DNA from: Macrobrachium rosenbergii
Taxonomy: Eukaryota > Arthropoda > Malacostraca > Decapoda > Palaemonidae
Length of the DNA stretch: 64,000 bases
Assembly (NCBI RefSeq): GCF_040412425.1
Contig: NC_089741.1
Coordinates: forward strand, 41,532,038 to 41,596,037
Reading direction: 5' to 3'
Positions 1-12,801 of the stretch are shown here, piece after piece. Numbering within the stretch: position 1 is the first letter of the stretch; each line of letters starts with the position of its first letter. The notes under the pieces were generated by a model. The model was not told the DNA's origin and did not search any database. It saw only the letters and a program-made list of their open reading frames with translations. The position numbers and the translations under genes are program-made.

Positions 1-2301
1 CTTTGTTAGTTTTATGCTTAAAGGATATGTTAGCTATTGTCTGTTGCCACACATGAACAATACACCTTTTCAACCAACTAGCCTTCATTTGAACTTGTGC
101 ATTTCTTTTTTTTATTTTTTTTGGCTTTCTCCACTAAAGCCCTACAATAGTTGCGCAGCCTGGTTCCCGCCAGTCGCCGACCGGGACCCATTTTCCCGAG
201 ATGTAATAGAGTACCAAGACCTTTCCATAAAAAAAGCAGGACGCCATACCTTAAAAACTAACTATACAATTTTCTTGAAAATAATCTCATTATGCTTTGT
301 CCCCCTGGCCAGGTCAGGACACGTCGCCCAAAGTTAGGTTGGGTAGGTAAGATCTGGTTAGGTCAGGACCTGGCTTTAGGTCTATTTATGTATGAGGAAC
401 CTGAACTGGCCAACGACTGGCAGGAATCAGGCCGCCCAACTTTCTCCACCCAAAAAACTAATGCCCCACTGGGGTCCACCACAGCGTAGCCTAACGATAA
501 AATTTACCTTTAAACCGTTATCCCATTTGAACTTGAAAATATTATTTTCTTAAGTTTTAATGTGTGCTTTGAACATTTCTGACATTTGTTGCTTTCACTG
601 TGCAGTTTTATTTTAATACCAGCATAACTCCCATGAGTGAAGTGTTTGGCACCAGCCCCCACTGGAAGGAATGGTAAAACATAAGAGATTAAATATCTTG
701 GTAACAGTAAATTCATGATAAATTTGAGCATGAGTTTTAAATACCTTGGTAACAGTAAATTTATGATAAATTTGAGCACGAGTTTCTTTATAACCACATT
801 ACGGAGACGTGAGCTCATGACATAAAGTCAAATAACAAATAACAGTTTAAAGTTAGACAATAATAAAATAATATGTAGTTAGCCTATTTGGTTCACGCAT
901 CGAGTTGGGAATTAAAGCATCATGATATCACCTGCAAACGATTACTTTAATGGGTAATTCTATATATTAGCTCTGCGCCTGTTTTTACCTTTTCAACTGG
1001 TTTTTTCTACACTTTTAGGGGTTCTGATACTGGCGGTATATCTGTTTGTTGTCGGCCAAATGGAATGTCCCTTCAACGTGTTTAGTACTGGCCCGGGGGG
1101 GGGTACCCATACGTTAACAAGTTATTGTACCTGCCGTACGGGATATGAACCGTTTGAAACAGACGTACCCGTGCTCTGTCTTGTGAAGACCACATATGGA
1201 AACTCCTCATTGGATGGACTTCAGGGGTTAATTACAGGTTAATTACACTCGAGCGCCAAAAATTAAAGGTAAATTCATAATTAGCAACCAAAAAATTGTA
1301 GAAAAAGTTAAGTTAGAAGGCAGTCGCAGGCACGGAGCTTTTATATAGTTCTACCCTTTAATGTAACTCTTACAACCTTCGACCAGAGATGACTACAATA
1401 TATGCGCCACAAATTATAACTAACAACAGTTACGTAACCTATTTGAGAGCAAGCCTATGGGCTAGATTCCCAAGCCCAATTCAAAGCTAGGTGTCCAGGA
1501 CTTCGACATACCTACAGGAGGCTTAGGTTACAGTTCATTTCGTCTATCCACAGCTTTACTATCATTACAAAAATGATAAGAATTCACAGGAATATCCCAT
1601 CATGAGGCCACACAGGTCCTACCCTAATCCACGACCCAAGATTAAAAAACCCCCTTCCCAAATTTCAGCCACTTCCATTCGTCGTCATATCATGACAACG
1701 CCACAGACAATGTCCTCTCGACGGCGCCATTACCTTGTAGCTCTGACCAGTGTCATTCGTCGTGAAACATTCCCTCACGGCCAACATTTTTCACGGCAGG
1801 ATTTAAATGCGAAGCAGATCTCTCGGGTCTCTACACTACTACAGTCTTCCTCTTCAGACCTGTTTGTTTTTGTTTCTGGGAGGCTGGACCGCCGGAGGTT
1901 CGTGACCGCGTGGGCGGAGCTTAGCAGGTATGGAGGCGTCAGCGGGAGGGGCGGTGGTGATTCTCTTCTGCACTGCGAGAAACGAAATTAATTTATTACC
2001 ATAATTATTATCATTATTCAGAGATTTAACCCTATTCATATGGCACGAGCCCACAGGAGCCACTGACTTGAAATTCAGGCTTCCAAAGGATATGGTGTTC
2101 ATTAGAGGGAAGCAAGTGAAGGTAAAGGGAAATACAGAAAGTGATCTCATTTATTACAAAAGAAAATGAAAATTATAGATAGAGCACATTAGTGATGTCT
2201 GCAGTATATTATTATAATGATTCTTACACGTAATTTATATATCACTGATTATCAAATATAGAAAAATGAAACGGGGTGTACAGTATTGATTCTCAATATA
2301 T

Positions 2302-2302
<1 letters not shown>
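1..2302. other. Intergenic, no supported gene
   Basis: The longest open frames (129 aa from 1602, + strand; 107 aa from 14) show no recognisable domain and unconvincing composition. The segment holds a two-copy 48-bp tandem repeat (691-786) and, near 545-600, a motif (TTTGAACATTTCTGACATTT) also found in the inverted-repeat region near 28170-28500. A GC-rich patch lies at 1890-1960. Confidence 0.5.
691..786. repeat. 48-bp tandem duplication
   Basis: Two adjacent copies, starting at 691 and 739, each contain CTTGGTAACAGTAAATT, then ATGATAAATTTGAGCA/C and GAGTTT. They differ at only a few positions, so the duplication is fairly recent. Confidence 0.9.

Positions 2303-2374
<72 letters not shown>
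2303..2374. repeat. (AT)n microsatellite
   Basis: About 72 bp of alternating A and T, followed by degenerate AT-rich sequence to 2400. A short (TC)n lies at 2503-2522. Confidence 0.95.
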
Positions 2375-2375
<1 letters not shown>

Positions 2376-2962
2376 TGAATATATATTATATTTATATATA
2401 CTTTCGTCCAGAATGAGCAGTAAAGCGTCAATTCTCCATTGTGCATAAATTCATTTACCTCCACGTTTTCAGAACTGAACAAACTTCTATCACTTCCACC
2501 TACCTCTCTCTCTCTCTCTCTCTAACCTTGGAAATTCCCATGTTTATTGCTTGCCCAAGTATTTTCTTCCCCAGTTTATTTGTTCTACGTCTTATATCTT
2601 ATTCCCCAGTGAACTCATAATTAAGCTTTATTTGAGAAACAGGCGTCATTTCTATATTATTCAATTCATATATTCAGACGTGTGATGGACGATTTAATTT
2701 AAGCGTCGCGACGGTTGGAATAGTTTTGTTACTGGCGGGAAGCGGACTTCCATTATGAGCGAGATTGCATTGTATCCTGTCCACTTCCTCCACTCAGTTA
2801 AATATTATCAATCAGTTTCTAGACCGAGCTCTAAAATAGGCACTGGGTAACTTTTTACGATTACAAACATCCACTTTCTTCAAATACCTATAGACTAATC
2901 GCTGGGCCTTAATATTTCTCATATTCTCATTAGTCTCATTGAACTGAATTAAATTCAATAAA

Positions 2963-3206
2963 GAATTTAGGCCAACGGCCAAGCAATGGTACCTATGAGG
3001 TCATTCAGCGCTGAAACGGAAATTGACAGTAAAAGGTTTGAAGGGGGTAACAGGAGGAAAACCTCGCAGCTGCACTATGAATCAGTCATTAGGAGAGGGT
3101 GGAAAGTAAGATGGAAAAAAGAGAATATGAAAGGAGGTACAGTAAAAGGAACGAAAGGGGTTGCAGCTAGGGGCCAAAGGCACGCTGCAAAGAACCTAAA
3201 GTAATC
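2963..3206 (+). repeat. Dispersed repeat family A, copy 1 (SINE-like)
   Basis: Starts GAATTTAGGCCAA and runs through ATGAGGTCATTCAGCGCTGA, then GGGGTTGCAGCTAGGGGCC and GCTGCAAAGAACC. Five further copies occur at 14150, 46941, 48856, 57226 and 57958. This copy keeps an open frame of 72 codons. It is followed at once by the 3' tail of SINE family B (3209-3241). Confidence 0.85.
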
Positions 3207-3208
3207 CA

Positions 3209-3241
3209 GTGGTCTGGTTAAACTAAGATATACTTAACTTA
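3209..3241 (+). repeat. SINE family B, 3' tail fragment
   Basis: AGTGGTCTGGTTAAACTAAG plus a short AT-rich tail, identical in type to the 3' end of the longer copy at 5545-5832. It is fused directly to the end of a family-A copy. Confidence 0.7.
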
Positions 3242-3587
3242 ATCCTACGGGGCTCATTAGTCTCATGTTGGTGCTGTTCTCTCATTTTCCCATTTGACAG
3301 TCTTTTGACTCTTGCTCGGCAATACGCTTTCCGCAGGCTGCTGCTGCAAACCGTGTGTCATTTTCTAGTATCAGGTTTAATACTACTCGGTTTGCTATGA
3401 CTTTTATCTAGGATACAGCTTAAATGTGGATAGTTTGCATAATACAGTTGCCGAGTCTTCTGATCTCCAAACTTTGAAGCAAGGACCAAATTCATCCCCG
3501 CTCTCTGCTGACGTTGCTTGAATTCATAAGTAACGGTTTATTTTCTATTCCATCGTATTCGTTTACTTGTATCACCTTTTCCTATAA

Positions 3588-3588
<1 letters not shown>

Positions 3589-3664
<76 letters not shown>
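3589..3664. repeat. (TC)n microsatellite
   Basis: About 76 bp of perfect TC repeat. A second (TC)n tract at 3738-3770 follows a partly duplicated flank: GAATTCAT and GTAACGGTTT occur both before and after the first tract. Confidence 0.95.
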
Positions 3665-3666
<2 letters not shown>

Positions 3667-3734
3667 GAATTCATGCGTAACGGTTTTATTAACTGTTATT
3701 CCCTCATACTTATTCATTTATCAACTCTTCCTAT

Positions 3735-3770
<36 letters not shown>

Positions 3771-3774
<4 letters not shown>

Positions 3775-4168
3775 AGGCTGATTTCCCTTTGGAGTCCTCT
3801 TGGGCTTATAGTCAGTTAAATCTGTCCATAACGGTTTTTCAGCTAAAGATTTAAAGCAAGAAACGCAGTAATCTTATGTATCGCTAGACCTACGTTCGAC
3901 TTGTGTGTTCCATCCGAGTTGTATTTGCCACGTGACAACTGCACATCCCGTGAAACTTTTCCCTTCCATCCTGTAAAGCAATTTTTCGACGTCGTTATGT
4001 CAACCAAACGGGAAATCAGACTTTTTAAAAAAACCAAGAATGCTGATAATGAAAGACGATGATTCGCTGCTTTCTCGAGTTCTTTGTCAGATGAAGGTCA
4101 CGGAGTTCTTCATTTTGGAGCAGTTGCATGACTGCCTAAGAATGATTCCAATGCAAAATTAGCAAATT

Positions 4169-4171
<3 letters not shown>
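3771..4171. other. Intergenic, nothing recognised
   Basis: AT-rich unique sequence. Short open frames lack any recognisable domain. Confidence 0.5.

Positions 4172-4244
<73 letters not shown>
4172..4244. repeat. (AAT)n microsatellite
   Basis: About 24 uninterrupted trinucleotide units, followed by imperfect GAAGAA units. The resulting poly-Tyr frame on the minus strand is an artefact. Confidence 0.95.
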
Positions 4245-5426
4245 TAGAAGAACAAGAAGAAGATGATGAAAATAAACATCCCTTCCAATCTTCAACATCT
4301 GAGAATAACTGGAGAATTTTACAATAATTATTGATTTAAAAATTGCTCATACACCGAAAAGAAAACTTTATTCCAGAGAAACCATAACTGATAAATTAAG
4401 GGCCCACCTTAACGACCACGCGATGACCTCAAAAAAAAATCAAAAAGAAAGGAAAAAAAGAAAAATAGAGGAAACAAAGAACCAAATGATGAACAACGAA
4501 GCACAATTTCGCACCAGCGTGAGAATTACATGACTCACGATACCGGATCTGAGATATCCTCTTCTTCTCTTAAATAATTCTCAGTTATCTTGACTCTATT
4601 CACTCTTTACTAGTGTCATTTTGATTTTTCTAGCGTTTTGTAAGTACAGAAACACCTTATTTTAACTGATTTTGTTTTGTACAATTAAATCCCCTTATAT
4701 TCAATTGCTTGTGCTTTGCATAACTAAACTGCCACGTCATGTTTACACTAGGAAAAATTGGAGTATCATAAAAGGAGTTTTTTATTATTTTGCATTTATC
4801 TTTTATACCATTATTTCTGTCGTCTCTGAAGATTTTATTTTACTTTTTTTTACTCGTTTTTGTCTCCTAAGTGTAGCTTTCCACATAAAGGAATTCAGCT
4901 CTATGGCAACTTGCCTTGCAAATGAATTGCCTTGTAAGCTGGCTTCTACGTATGGTTGCCCACTTCGAAAACTAGTCAAGTACGCTATATTAAATTAATC
5001 TCAGCAGCACTGGGTATTTCCCCTGTCTCTAACTCACATTCGTACTTTTTGTTAAGTGACTGTGCTTGACATCAAGAACGTCCATTATAATGAGAATCTG
5101 AGAAGTACAGTGACGAATAAACATCTGCCCTTCCCCAAGACCATGGGAACATTTGACACAGTAGACCTATATTCAGATCCAGTGAGGTGATAATGTCACT
5201 GGTCTGTGCTCTGTAGTGTCATTTTTTCGCCACTAATAGAAAATTTTCTCTGTCAATACATTCATAATCATCAACTTTTCTTCTCTGATACATAATAAGA
5301 CAGCATCCCAGCCCACTGGATCTTTTTCACTGGGAGGAATCTCTAACGTAGTACTGCTTAATATATTTTCTCCACGGAAAAAATTTAATGTGATACATGC
5401 GTACACACACACGTGCACGTACACCC

Positions 5427-5430
<4 letters not shown>
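4245..5430. other. Intergenic, nothing recognised
   Basis: AT-rich unique sequence. A 108-codon plus-strand frame at 4672-4998 has no recognisable homology or coding-like composition. Confidence 0.5.

Positions 5431-5491
<61 letters not shown>
5431..5491. repeat. (GA)n microsatellite
   Basis: About 61 bp of GA repeat preceded by a short CA/CG-rich stretch. Confidence 0.95.
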
Positions 5492-5493
<2 letters not shown>

Positions 5494-5544
5494 ACAGTAG
5501 TGCTTATTAGTAAATACTAAATTTTCTGTAACACTGTCCCCTTA

Positions 5545-5832
5545 AAGTTCCTCATTGGACGGGTCGCAATCGTTCTCAGCTAGCACTCTGCTGGTCCCGC
5601 GTTCGATTCTCCGACCGGCCAATGAAGAATTACAGGAATTTATTTCTGGTGATAGAAATTCATTTCTCGTTATAATGTGGTTCGGATTCCACAATAAGCT
5701 GTAGGTCCCGTTGCTAGGTAACCAATTAACCAATTGGTTCTTAGCCACGTAAAATAAATCTAATCCTTCGGGCCAGCCCTAGGAGAGCTGTTAATCAGCT
5801 CAGTGGTCTGGTTAAACTAAGGTTTACTTAAC
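5545..5832 (+). repeat. SINE family B, near full-length copy (tRNA-derived)
   Basis: The 5' part has a pol III B-box-like GCGTTCGATTCTCC. CATTGGACGG and CCGGCCAATG can pair as a tRNA acceptor stem. The body reads TTCTGGTGATAGAAATTCATT, then AAGCTGTAGGTCC and GTTCTTAGCCACGTAAA, ending with CAGCTCAGTGGTCTGG and an AT-rich tail. A second copy is at 47463-47668. Confidence 0.75.
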
Positions 5833-8800
5833 CGTCCTCTTAAGGCAACTAATTAAGAAAGTGAATTTTACGACAGAAAACATGATCTAAATATGACACA
5901 AGTCTCGTCTGCTTTCACATAAGACAAAATACAAAAGTACCATGAAAACCTGAACATATTAATGGAAGTCTTAAAAACAGTCTTAAAAAACAGACTAAAT
6001 GACAAGAACGGGAAATAAAAAAAAAGTAAAATGATCTCCAAAAGTAGTAGGGAACACATCAAGATGGGTAAGTTTAAATTGCTGTAATCATCATAAGCAT
6101 GTGTGATGTAAACAAATGTATAAATTATACCTGATACGATATACTACAATATACGTAATGGAAGGATGATACTGTAAGATCAAATAATCGTTTGGAAAGA
6201 AGAAAGCTAAACCAGCAGTTACAAGTGTTCAGGGAAAAACAACATCCTCGACACTTACCTGTCAAGTGTAAACCTCAACAAACTGGAAGAACGAATTTCC
6301 CGAATTCATTCATATATAATTTCGTATATTTGGATTTTTATGACCACAACGAGAAATTCTTATTGCGAGACCAAGCACAGAATCACTACTACTTTCGTTA
6401 TCTCTGCTAGCAGTAACGAAAGGCTCTACGACCTCTCGGCGAAGCTCCGCCCACCTGGTACTCTACGCCCGATGCTTCAGCCCTGGCGGTTGTTGTTTAG
6501 CTCCGGAAACTAACTCGCATCCACACATTCGAAAATTTAGAGATTATTTTATCAATGAATATTTCCTTGACCCCTTATTTAACTTCCTCTATTTATCAAT
6601 AGTAACGAATCACTTTATTACGTAAATCTGACGTTTCATATAGAAAATATCGGCGATAGGGTGAAAAGGCGGGAAATGTCCTTGCACGCCAAACGTCATG
6701 GTAGTAAAACACACCGTACTCTCGGTATTATGAATCGTGAGCGCTAGTAACGCCGTTCCATTTGAGGGTCTTATATTGTTTGCATGGAAATAAATCTTCG
6801 CTTTGTAATTCGTATATTAATTTGCTGTACTTCGAATGAAACGTATTTCTATTAATCTCCTGTCCATTAATAAGAGTTTATAATTTCCATGATAATGTTA
6901 AGATGAAGTATAGCAATTAACCAGATGTTACACGATATGACCAGATTAGCCACCGAAAATGAATAATCTTTTGTTTTTCCGTGAAACTTATCCAAAAATC
7001 TCGACAAACGGTCAAGGAAGAGAAAGGAAGGGTGAAATAACTAATTTTTTCCATAGTAACTTATCCGAATATACGAAGTGAAATAACAGCCACAAAATCA
7101 CAAATTGTGGACATGTAAAAGTATGAAATTTGTTGTGGTTTTGGAAGGACGAAAAGAAATGCCTATTTGCAGCGAGTTTCATGAATAACGACGTAATAAT
7201 ATTCGAAAAACAATGCTGGAGGGCGTAGGGGCTGACAAAATTCTACGGTAGTGCTGATTTTTGTAGGACCATTATTCGAAATCTCTCCTACGTTTTGGTT
7301 AACTTTGTACATGCAAGAAAAAATAATTCTCGTACGAACTGGTGGGTACCTAAAAGCGTAAAGCGGCTACCTATTCCCTCACGACGTCAAGTCTGAGCAA
7401 CAATACTATAAAATAACCTAATGGATTTTGTCCAAGCACACGTTCTGTAAACTGTTATGGATCGAGTTCATTCACGTCCTGCATTTTGATGTCACACCAT
7501 CTCTTCACATTAGCTGACTCCGGATAGCCCACCCATCTTCTAAAACAATATTTCACTCCAGTAATGCCTTGTGAACTGTTTGGATCAGGTGTTGGTAGTC
7601 TGCAACAGGTTAGGTTAGGTTGGGTATGATGTGTCCATTGTTCATGCCCAAGGTAATAAGGTCTGATGGGTTGGTTTAATGGTCTCTGACTACATCTAAC
7701 TGATATTCTGGGGTTTATTTATATCTTTATTGTTTCCGCCCATTTTGTCTTAGGCTAGGATGTTTAGTATTGGTCAGGAATGAGTTGCAACTGGTCAATG
7801 GTAATTCAAGTCTTCGAGTATTTTATAGAAATTTACCTTATGTTGTTGAGGCCACTTCTGATTTTCGTTATCGGTTTTCATACCTCTTCCTTGCAAATTT
7901 TATGTTCATTAGCTAAATTAATATTGTTGCCTTTCTCCATCTGACATACCCGACCTTCATCAGGGAACTCGTTCTTTCGTTTAGTTTCCTAACTTTAACA
8001 AATCCTCTAACGTATATACTTAATAATTTCCGTTAATGAACGGTATACACTATGATGGAAAACAAACAGAACACTCAGAACGGCTCGGCTTTTCTATTCT
8101 AGTAACATCTAGGCATGTCTACATCCACTTACCTCACCTCTAGTCCTAGATAAATCTCGTAAGTCAGGACCAGGCTCCGTAGCCAATGCAGCTGTCAAAC
8201 CTTAATTTATCGTCTTCCATGCTTCCCGTGTACTGACAACGTCTTCCACTGAATTCATGAAGTTTTTGTAACCATTAATAATCTTTTGAAAGCAAAGGTG
8301 AGTGACTTTTACAAACATAAAAATGAGAATCGGTAATTTGCTTTTAATACTATTGAACGACAACGAGAGACAATACTAAAGTTATTAGGCATTCAGTAAC
8401 CAACTACCTTGGCGACATGTTAGTTTGATGACATTAAATAGGTACGTTTTCCCTATCCGGTATACAGCATTACATACCAAGCATTTGGCTTGAATAAACG
8501 TGGATGAAAGTGTACTTTACTCTTTTATGAAAAACGCACGTCATTCATATCTTCTTCATCTCATCCTATGAAAGACTTCTGCTTGTTGGGTGTCGAGACA
8601 CGCTGTTTTTACAAGAGAACGTTACAACATTCGACCTGTAAATCTTCGTTTCTTTTCACAATAATTAAGCTCTGGTGTTTATGGAAGTTAAAACACCAGA
8701 AAACATTTAATGCTCAAACATTTCCCAACGCATATTTGAGTTAGTTTAAATATAGTGCTCCCATGAGAAGCAAAAATCACATATAAACTTCATTCTAGTG

Positions 8801-8860
8801 CCAAGAAAAATGACTGGTATAAAAAGAAAAATCACTATTCAACCACTGTAACAAGGCAAA
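5833..8860. other. Intergenic, no gene and few repeats
   Basis: Three kilobases of AT-rich, largely unique sequence without long microsatellites. A short run of arthropod telomere-type units (GGTTAGGTTAGGTT) is at 7609-7622. No domain-bearing frame is seen. Confidence 0.45.
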
Positions 8861-11800
8861 AGAAAAATGCGAGAAAACTATTTAAAATTTTCCCAACAAC
8901 CTCTACTGGTAATGCAAGAGCTTATTGACGGCATTGCATATATTTATTGTTTTCATGTATTGGCTTCTATTTTACATCAGTCCCTTAATATTAGCAACTG
9001 GTACTTGTGTACAATCTTTCTTCACCTTTTTAGCTGTTTTCTGATTACTGAATTAATACGTTAACTCAGGTAAGAGCAAAAATTTTTGCGCAGACACAAT
9101 TCTCACAAATATATCAGTAAAAATTACAGCAGCAGACAATGTGAAAATTACAAATTACTTGAATTTTCAAACAAAATTTAAAGCGAAACAGGAATGTGTA
9201 TTACATATTTTCAGTATTGTCTTTCTGTGTATTAGCTTTACGATGTGCACAGTAGTTTTAACAAATTCATACATTTTTCGGTTCTACATTCAGTATACTG
9301 TAGCTCCTTTGTGTGCGCACATTACCCTTCATATTTCAATTGCAACTTTTTAATTTTGCATTTGCATTACATTTTTCTATCTTTTGGTTGCAAGCACAGA
9401 CAGAGTACTTGGAGCACTCTACATGTACTTCAGGCCTTTCTGTTGGCAGTTGTGATGGTGGACACGTAAACATTTCCACTATGAAAAGCTTGGCTACAAT
9501 CATTTTCCAGGTTTTTGCTTTAATCACATTTACTTCCTAAGTACAATGTACTTCAACAGAAAACACATTATTGTAAGTTCAAAACAGGACTCCAATATTG
9601 CCCTAAAAAATTCCTGTGTTAATATTTCTGGTCTGAACAGTCTTATAAGATGAACCTTAAAAATATTACAGCATGTTTTAATGAGTAGCTGGCCAATTCC
9701 GAGAACAGAATACATGACCTTAAACTACTTTCTCTACAACTTTGTGCAGTAATGTGGATAATTTTTAAAAATTTTGTTATACCCATAAACAACTGCTCAT
9801 GGCTATCCACAAACAATGATTGTAAAAACTCTGCAAGGCACAAAAGCGTATTCTTTCCATTTTTTACAAATTTATTGAAAATTTCACAAAACTTAGTACT
9901 TTCTCATTTTGCAGTTTATAAGTACCTTTACACAGACATGTATTTCAATATATTTTTTGACTGAAACCTTATACACATATGGTTGTTTGTGTACACATGG
10001 TACCTGCAAACCTGACAGAAGTAATAAACTTTTGGGGGAAAAATAAAAGAAATTTCAAATATCTTTGATCCAATTTTTTCACTCACTGACACACAACAGA
10101 TTTTTTTAAAGGCAATTTTTGGCCTTACAGTATACTTAACTAGCCTGGAAGGTGGGCTAGCCAAAACTGGGTTGTGAAAGCAGGCACAGTGATCATCATG
10201 CTCAACATGACTTTCTGATATCAGTCTAGTATAAAGGGGTAAAGAAGTTTACACGAGTATAATCTCACAAAATGTCCGACATATACAAAATCATCACGAT
10301 GAAATAATAGAAAAAAACAAACCAACTAAACTAAATGTTATATAATTATGTAGTAATCAACTATCGCTATTCACAGAAATACATATATACATCTCGATCT
10401 CAAACCATCAAACGAAAAACTTAGTTATAATTGACAACCAGTTAAAAAAATGCTCTAGTATCCTATTTCTTATAAACAATTACTACTACTGGGAAAAGCA
10501 TGTCGACAAAAACATAGCTATGGCTCAATAATTATTGTACTATAATGTAACAAAGACAAGTGAAATGTATCAATAAAAATGAAACTCAAGTGGTTTGGTT
10601 TACATGAAAAAAAGTCGGAATGACATACAAAACGGGAGAAAAATTAATTAAACCGTATAACTAACCTCCTCAAGTACAAAGGAATAAATATAGATATGAA
10701 CCTGTTCTTCAAGAATCTTTGGTAAATAGACAAACATTCTCTCTAATAATCAAACATTCAGTTGGAAATAAACGTGTAAGCCTAACAATATGCTCATAAT
10801 ATTCATCTTTAAGTTTTACCAATATAAAATGACTTCAGTTCATCTTTTTTTTAAACTCTATTTCTCTCTTAACTGAATTATTATACACCGGACTCTTTTG
10901 GTTACAGCAAGTAAATGTGAAATTCCACACCTGAACACTTGTTGCACAAATATGAGTTACTGTTCTAAATAAAAACAGAACTGCTTAGACAAAATACGAA
11001 AGAAAAACTTCTACTTTCACACACACAATCTTTCAACTGCCTTTGATAACGTACTGATAATGTCTGCTTTTCAAGCAAAATGAATTTAATGTAACAATGC
11101 TATTCATAGCACTCTTAATATAACCCAACAAATATATCCTCTCGTAAATTTTCTTCAACTTAATACAAGCGACAGAATCTCTTCACCAAAACCACTTTAC
11201 ATAACTTGTCAGGAATGTTGGATAACCACTCTGCCTTGACAGGTAAACTGTGTAACAGTAAACTCGTTTCACTAAGCAATCAGAAGCAGGGTGCATAAAA
11301 TGAATGTACTGTACGTAAGAATCCTTTTCTCAAAAACCATCTATGTTAAGAGCTACTATAACAAACCTTTCCCACATTAATGTATCAAAAATACAACTTG
11401 ACACTTTCCTACCTTAGTAAATAAGGAGAAATTACTGCATATACATTGTTCATAACTAAACCCACTTACAGGAATCTTGTGCAGTTACTTCCTAATATAT
11501 AATAGGAACATTAATCCCCTCTACACACTGCAATAGTTTTGACAGTGCTGGCTGTTACTGTACATGAAATCAAAAGTAGACAACTTGTATTTCTTAACTC
11601 TGAAGAATATTTCTTATGTACAAATGTATAAACCTAGATATGATCAAATAAATTCTTTCCAAATGTCAACCACCACCATTTCCATGTATTTCCTCTTTGT
11701 ATTCTATACTTTTTTCCTTTGTTCATTAGGCAATGTATCATAATTATCAAAGTACAAAATTATATAAAAAAGGCCCACATTGTACTATTTATATTTGGCT

Positions 11801-12570
11801 ATTATCAAACCCATACCTACTTAGTTACAATTTCCAGTGTTATCATTTGTGATGGTTTGCAGTGACAAATCTCACCAACTACTGAGTTATGGAAGTAAAG
11901 TTTAGTATTTCAGGACTTTAATTTTCTTTACTTCTCTGACCTCTAAAGACAAACCAAAAATCTCTCAGACAAAATTCTCCAGGTCTTTCCTTTTCTGAGC
12001 ATTAGAACATTACTTTTCCATAAACAGAAGGGGAACTGTGACATACTGCTGAGAAAACAATGATACATTATATTCATTTGCCACAAAAGAGACAATTTAT
12101 AGATATATGATACTAAGGAACCTCACCTGTGCTATAAACACACTTTAAACACACTTTATAAGTCTAATACAACTCTGATCTGACATGGTAAAATGCATAT
12201 ATTTTTAGTATACAATATTATGTTTATTATATGTTAAATGCTTTTCATCATACCTTTATTTCTAATACACCCGAGGTTAAGCATTAGGTACGAGTTAGTT
12301 CTAAACGAAAACTGTACATGGAACATACGAGAAATTGATATACCACACAAGTACGATTCAATCACTGTACATACCTCTTAAACAGCTTCAAAGAAAGTCT
12401 CTTCTTTGTCAGGCTAACGATATCACCGATATCACTTATATTACAAAAAAGTGGATCTATTCTTACCACCTATTGCATTCCTGAAATAAATGATCACAAT
12501 ACATACATAATAGAATATATGCAACTAGCCATAAAATTCACAAGATTAGCTGTCCTAAAAAAAACTTTCA
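8861..12570. other. AT-rich region 3' of the PSMD11-like gene
   Basis: Contains no recognisable coding sequence. The part adjoining 12571 is 3' UTR. The absence of microsatellites and dispersed repeats would be compatible with a UTR of up to 3 kb, but the first poly(A) signals are near 12223-12260. Confidence 0.4.
12223..12260 (-). terminator. Candidate poly(A) signals of the PSMD11-like gene
   Basis: Two AATAAA hexamers lie on the minus strand at 12260-12255 and 12228-12223, about 315-350 nt past the stop codon. They are the first canonical signals downstream of the gene. Further AATAAA motifs exist near 9866 and 8940, so a longer 3' UTR is possible. Assigned by motif only. Confidence 0.3.
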
Positions 12571-12801
12571 TTACAATAACTTCTTTACTTTACGATTGAG
12601 ATGGGATACAGTTTTGTCAAGTTGCGATAAGGAGTCCAGAGCAGTCTGGTAGACGGCATCTTTTTCCTCTGCACCGTACACATAGAGACAGTCATCCCGA
12701 TGATCAAGCTGGGCATTAATTCTTTTGTCTAGAATCATCTGGGAAAGACGTCTCTCCACCTCCTCCCTTGGAAGACCAATCTTTTCAGCAACATATGTGA
12801 T
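12571..12801 (-). CDS. PSMD11-like: Exon 8 of PSMD11-like: winged-helix end of the PCI domain and C-terminus
   Basis: Acceptor AATTTTCAG, stop at 12573-12571. ITYVAEKIGLPREEVERRLS followed by QMILDKRINAQLD is the PCI winged helix (PSMD11 IEHISSLIKL, VERKLSQMILDKKFHGILD). The end, VYQTALDSLSQLDKTVSHLN with RKVKKLL, corresponds to the C-terminal helix that bundles with other lid subunits ([26 protein letters not shown]). Retention of this helix suggests a capacity to join a PCI-type complex. Confidence 0.93.
   Translation of the reverse strand: MTYVAEKIGLPREEVERRLSQMILDKRINAQLDHRDDCLYVYGAEEKDAVYQTALDSLSQLDKTVSHLNRKVKKLL

Larger units (their letters stand above)
2523..3588. other. Intergenic, contains a family-A repeat
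   Basis: No gene is seen. It contains the dispersed repeat at 2963-3241 (listed separately); the remainder is unique AT-rich sequence. Confidence 0.5.

Noticed and set aside
1602..1991. 129-codon plus-strand frame in a GC-richer patch
   Set aside because: No recognisable motif, no conservation evidence; overlapping antisense frame equally open.
7609..7622. Interstitial telomere (TTAGG)n array
   Set aside because: Only two to three units here and at 28224, 28806 and 29285; too short to be a telomeric array.
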